Positions 23,851 through 27,017 of a stretch of DNA of 27,017 nucleotides are shown here, piece after piece. The position numbers and the translations under genes are program-made. Source of the DNA: Betaproteobacteria bacterium UBA2592 (GTDB taxonomy: Bacteria; Pseudomonadota; Gammaproteobacteria; Burkholderiales; Rhodocyclaceae). The DNA lies in assembly GCA_002340095.1 (NCBI GenBank), contig DDKS01000014.1:1-27017 (forward strand), given 5' to 3'. Position 1 is the first letter of the stretch, and each line of letters opens with the position of its first letter. The notes beneath the pieces are model-generated. The model did not search any database. It saw only the letters and a program-made list of their open reading frames with translations, and was not told where the DNA came from.

Positions 23851-25020
23851 ATGGTTTTTTCCTTCTTCAAGAAATCCGGCGAAAAGATGCCCGACCGCCC
23901 TTCGGCCCGGCCCAGGGGCGAGGCTGCGCCTGCTCCGGCACCAGTTGCCGAGCCTGTGTCGCCTCCCGTTCAGGAGGAGGATTGGGACCTGGATTTCTCC
24001 ATGGCCAGCACCCAGCCCAATGGTGGCTATGGCATTGAAGTTCACGAAGAAACCGACCCGTTCGCCGAGATCGCCGAACATGCCGCCATTCTTTATGCCA
24101 ATGGGCAGGACGAGGCGGCGCGCAGTACTCTGGAATCCATCATTCACGAAAATCGGGATCCGGGTGCGGTGAAGCTTTGGGCCATGCTCTTCGATCTGCT
24201 CCGCATCAAGGGGGATCGTGCCGCTTTTGACGCCCTGGGGCTTGAATTCGCACGGATCTGCGAACTTTCGCCGCCCTCCTGGAACACCGGGGATGGGGGA
24301 GCACGGAAGAAAACGCCCTCGGCGACAGCGGGCCTGGTGGTCCTGCAGGGGGTGGTAGCCGGTGACGATCCCGTATTTGACAATCTGATGCAGGCCCTGA
24401 CCGACGGCGGACCGCGTACCCTCGAACTCGGACGTCTGGCCGGTCTGGATGTCGAAGCCAGCGCCAAGCTGGCCAAGCTGCTGCAGCAGGCCCGACGCCG
24501 CGGGCTGGCCTGGAGTATCACCAGTGCCGAAGGGCTGGTGGCGCGCCTGGCCAAGCGCACGGTGATGGGCCAGGCCCAGGAGGAGCCCCTGTGGTTGCTG
24601 CTGCTGGAGCTCTATCAATATCTGGGCTGGGAAGCCCAGTTCGAGGAAAAAGCGGTGGATTATGCCGTGACCTTTGAAGTCTCGCCGCCGTCCTGGGAAG
24701 CCCTCAGGGTTCCACCCGCCGCCCGGGAGCCGGTGCAGGACGAAGCAGGTAGCGAGGGCGAGGCCGCCATGCTGGAAGGGGAAATCCTGCAGGGCAACCT
24801 CGGGGAGGTGTCCGCCCACCTGAAACAGGGGGAGGAGTGCCACCTGGACTTCAGCCGGGTGACCCGGGTCGACTTCGTCAGTGCCGGGGCCCTGGCCAAT
24901 CTGCTCAAGACTGCCGGAGCAGGCCCGGTGGTCATCTACCATCCCAATCGCCTGGTGGCTGAACTGATGCGTGTCATGGGCGTCGATCAGCTGGCCAGGG
25001 TCGAACTTTCCAAATACTGA
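23851..25020 (+). CDS. Tandem SPPSW-STAS protein upstream of hslVU
   Basis: 389 aa. The start at 23851 (MVFSFFKKSG) is preferred; the in-frame codons before it overlap the putative promoter and look non-coding. A basic, Pro/Ala-rich linker (1-45) and a TPR-like helical start (70-105) lead into two similar units. Unit 1: helical module 108-146 with SPPSW at 140-144, then a STAS-like domain 161-239. Unit 2: helical module 246-284 with SPPSW at 278-282, then STAS 306-385 (HLDFSRVTRVDFVSAGALANLL). STAS domains usually mediate regulation by protein contact. The family often sits before hslV in betaproteobacteria (from memory). Function unknown; probably cytoplasmic. It is 9 bp from hslV. Confidence 0.88.
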   Translation: MVFSFFKKSGEKMPDRPSARPRGEAAPAPAPVAEPVSPPVQEEDWDLDFSMASTQPNGGYGIEVHEETDPFAEIAEHAAILYANGQDEAARSTLESIIHENRDPGAVKLWAMLFDLLRIKGDRAAFDALGLEFARICELSPPSWNTGDGGARKKTPSATAGLVVLQGVVAGDDPVFDNLMQALTDGGPRTLELGRLAGLDVEASAKLAKLLQQARRRGLAWSITSAEGLVARLAKRTVMGQAQEEPLWLLLLELYQYLGWEAQFEEKAVDYAVTFEVSPPSWEALRVPPAAREPVQDEAGSEGEAAMLEGEILQGNLGEVSAHLKQGEECHLDFSRVTRVDFVSAGALANLLKTAGAGPVVIYHPNRLVAELMRVMGVDQLARVELSKY

Positions 25021-25029
25021 GGTTTTCGC

Positions 25030-25569
25030 ATGGAGCAATACCACGGCACCACGATTTTGTCGGTGCGGCGGGGCAATGTCGTCGCTATCGGCGGCGATGG
25101 CCAGGTCACCCTGGGCAACATGGTCATCAAGCAGACAGCCCGGAAGATCCGCCGCCTGTACCAGGACCGTATCCTCACCGGCTTTGCCGGCGCCACGGCG
25201 GATGCCTTCACCTTGCTGGACCTGTTTGAGGCCAAGCTGGAGAAGCACCAGGGCAACCTGATGCGCAGTGCCGTGGAACTGGCCAAGGAGTGGCGCACCG
25301 ACCGCATGTTGCGTCGGCTGGAAGCCATGCTGATCGTGGCGGACCGGGAGCGCACCATGGTGATCACCGGTAATGGTGACGTGCTGGAGCCGGAGCAGGG
25401 CATCGCCGCCATCGGTTCCGGCGGCGCCTATGCCCAGAGCGCAGCCCGGGCCCTGCTGGAAAACACCGAGCTGCCGCCCGAAGAAATCGTGCGCAAGTCC
25501 CTGGAAATTGCCGGAGACATCTGCATCTACACCAACAAGAACTTCATTCTGGAGGTGCTGGCAGCATGA
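25030..25569 (+). CDS. hslV: HslV, proteasome-like peptidase subunit
   Basis: 179 aa, threonine protease of the HslUV (ClpQY) complex in the cytoplasm. The catalytic Thr is residue 7 (G-TTILSVRRG), so a six-residue leader MEQYHG must be removed, compared with only Met in E. coli. Other family blocks are present: GDGQVTLGN, KIRRLY, GFAGATADAFTL and GSGGAYAQSAARAL. GAGG about 8 nt before the ATG comes from the end of the STAS gene. The TGA overlaps the hslU ATG. Confidence 0.97.
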   Translation: MEQYHGTTILSVRRGNVVAIGGDGQVTLGNMVIKQTARKIRRLYQDRILTGFAGATADAFTLLDLFEAKLEKHQGNLMRSAVELAKEWRTDRMLRRLEAMLIVADRERTMVITGNGDVLEPEQGIAAIGSGGAYAQSAARALLENTELPPEEIVRKSLEIAGDICIYTNKNFILEVLAA

Positions 25570-26900
25570 CCACCATGACCCCTCAGGAAATCGTCCACGA
25601 GCTGGACAAGCACATCGTCGGTCAGGCCAATGCCAAGAAGGCCGTGGCCATTGCCCTCCGGAATCGCTGGCGGCGGGCCCAGGTGGGCGAGCCCCTGCGT
25701 TCGGAGATCACCCCCAAGAACATCCTCATGATCGGCCCGACGGGGGTCGGCAAGACCGAGATCGCCCGGCGCCTGGCGCGGCTGGCGAATGCTCCCTTCA
25801 TCAAGGTGGAGGCCACCAAGTTCACCGAGGTGGGCTACGTGGGCCGGGATGTGGATACCATCATCCGCGACCTGATGGAAATCGCCATCAAGGAGCAGCG
25901 GGAAAAGGCCATGGCCCAGGTGCGGGTCCGCGCCGAAGATGCCGCTGAGGAGCGCGTGCTGGACGCCCTGCTGCCCCCGGCCCGCAATGCCGGCTTCTTT
26001 GCCGAGAACGGACCAGCCGAGGATAACGGTACCCGGCAGAAATTCCGCAAGAAACTGAGGGAAGGGGAGCTGGACGACAAGGAAATCGAGATCGAGGTGG
26101 CTCTCCCGGCCATGCAGGCGGAAATCTTCGCCCCGCCGGGGATGGAGGAACTCACCAACCAGATCCAGGGCATGTTCCAGAACCTGGGGGGGGGCCGCAA
26201 GAAAAGCCGCAAGCTGAAGATCCGGGAGGCGCTGAAGCTGCTGACGGACGAGGAGGCCGCCAAGCTGGTGAACGATGAAGAGGTGAAGCTGGAAGCCCTG
26301 AAGAACGTGGAGCAGAACGGCATCGTCTTCCTCGACGAGATCGACAAGGTGGCGAGCCGCAGCAACGCCCAGGGGGCCGACGTTTCCCGCCAGGGGGTGC
26401 AGCGGGACCTGCTGCCCCTGGTGGAAGGCACCACGGTTTCCACCAAGTACGGCATGGTGAAGACCGACCACATCCTGTTCATCGCTTCCGGGGCCTTTCA
26501 TCTGGCCAAGCCTTCCGACCTGATTCCGGAACTCCAGGGCCGTTTCCCCATCCGGGTGGAGCTGGATTCCCTGTCCGTGGCTGATTTCGAGCGCATCCTG
26601 ACCCAGACCGATGCCTGCCTGACCCGCCAGTATCAGGCCTTGCTGGAAACCGAAGGACTGCAACTGGGATTTGGCGAGGACGGTATCCGCCGCCTGGCGG
26701 AGATCGCCTTCCAGGTGAACGAGAAGACCGAGAACATCGGGGCCCGGCGTCTTTACACGGTCATGGAAAAACTGCTGGAGGAAGTTTCCTTCAGCGCCGG
26801 CAAGGCCGGGCTGGCGCAGGTCCATGTGGATGCCGCCTATGTGGACGCCCGCCTCGGCGGTCTGGCGGCGGACGAGGATCTCTCCCGCTACGTGCTATGA
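25566..26900 (+). CDS. hslU: HslU, AAA+ unfoldase subunit of HslUV
   Basis: 444 aa, matching E. coli HslU (443 aa). Walker A GPTGVGKT (57-64), pore loop GYVG (90-93), intermediate domain (about 110-240), Walker B IVFLDEID (253-260), and the C-terminal DLSRYVL that docks into HslV. It unfolds substrates with ATP and feeds them to HslV. Start at 25566 overlaps the hslV stop as ATGA and has GGAGG 10 nt upstream; a second ATG at 25575 is less well placed. An intrinsic terminator follows 23 bp after the stop. Confidence 0.98.
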   Translation: MTTMTPQEIVHELDKHIVGQANAKKAVAIALRNRWRRAQVGEPLRSEITPKNILMIGPTGVGKTEIARRLARLANAPFIKVEATKFTEVGYVGRDVDTIIRDLMEIAIKEQREKAMAQVRVRAEDAAEERVLDALLPPARNAGFFAENGPAEDNGTRQKFRKKLREGELDDKEIEIEVALPAMQAEIFAPPGMEELTNQIQGMFQNLGGGRKKSRKLKIREALKLLTDEEAAKLVNDEEVKLEALKNVEQNGIVFLDEIDKVASRSNAQGADVSRQGVQRDLLPLVEGTTVSTKYGMVKTDHILFIASGAFHLAKPSDLIPELQGRFPIRVELDSLSVADFERILTQTDACLTRQYQALLETEGLQLGFGEDGIRRLAEIAFQVNEKTENIGARRLYTVMEKLLEEVSFSAGKAGLAQVHVDAAYVDARLGGLAADEDLSRYVL

Positions 26901-26923
26901 GGGGGCTCTGGCTGAGGTGCACG

Positions 26924-26948
26924 AAAAGCCCGGGATGTCCGGGCTTTT
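26924..26948 (+). terminator. Rho-independent terminator after hslU
   Basis: AAAAGCCCGG (26924-26933) pairs perfectly with CCGGGCTTTT (26939-26948) around a 5-nt loop; the 3' arm ends in TTTT. The symmetric A and T runs make it usable from both directions. In the remaining 69 bases of the window (26949-27017) I see no gene. Confidence 0.88.
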
Positions 26949-27017
26949 CAATGTGCGCCTGGTGCGGGCGATACGCCCCTCGTGTCGAGACCCTGTTGAA
27001 CCTTAAAACCTCAGTTA

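Overview
The window is a GC-rich chromosomal segment of a betaproteobacterium. It is most likely a member of the Rhodocyclales (Azospira-like). The reasons are the betaproteobacterial order rlpA-rodA-mrdA-mreDCB divergent from gatCAB, an oxygen-independent ubiquinone operon (ubiUVT), and hslVU preceded by a STAS-domain gene. This placement is inference from gene content and protein style; no database search was run. I see no tRNA, rRNA, CRISPR array, insertion sequence or prophage. Gene density is very high, many genes overlap by 4 bp, and no gene-free stretch exceeds about 200 bp.

Layout. (1) 220-1545 (+): a CNNM/CBS/CorC_HlyC membrane protein of the YtfL/PaeA type. (2) 1565-4138 (-): ubiU, a previously uncounted 35-codon Cys-containing frame, ubiV and ubiT, behind a promoter with an FNR/Anr-type palindrome. 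This supports quinone synthesis without oxygen. (3) 4227-10764 (-): the cell-elongation cluster mreB-mreC-mreD-mrdA(PBP2)-rodA-rlpA, which builds lateral wall peptidoglycan. (4) 10925-14699 (+): gatC-gatA-lipoprotein-gatB, the tRNA-dependent amidotransferase with an unrelated disulfide-rich lipoprotein gene inserted between gatA and gatB. (5) 14736-16002 (-): a DUF4124-type periplasmic coiled-coil protein, then pyrE. (6) 16042-16973 (+): what looks like a decayed extra copy of the start of xth, then intact xth (exonuclease III). (7) 17067-18396 (+): four small membrane-protein genes resembling the yqjD-yqjE-yqjK set plus an unknown fourth member. (8) 18393-19667 (-): AmpG-like muropeptide permease. 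(9) 19763-23774 (+): a five-gene metal-uptake cassette with a His/Cys small membrane protein, a His-rich outer-membrane porin-like protein, a periplasmic metal-binding protein, a short ABC ATPase and an ABC-3 permease; zinc is the likeliest substrate. (10) 23851-26900 (+): a protein made of two tandem [helical SPPSW module + STAS] units, then hslV and hslU, ended by a clear intrinsic terminator.

Most of the window is housekeeping (cell shape, tRNA amidation, pyrimidine synthesis, DNA repair, proteolysis). The points most worth following up are the small frame and FNR-type promoter in the ubi operon, the metal cassette with its porin-like partner, the internally duplicated STAS protein next to hslVU, the lipoprotein inside gatCAB, and the xth 5' remnant.
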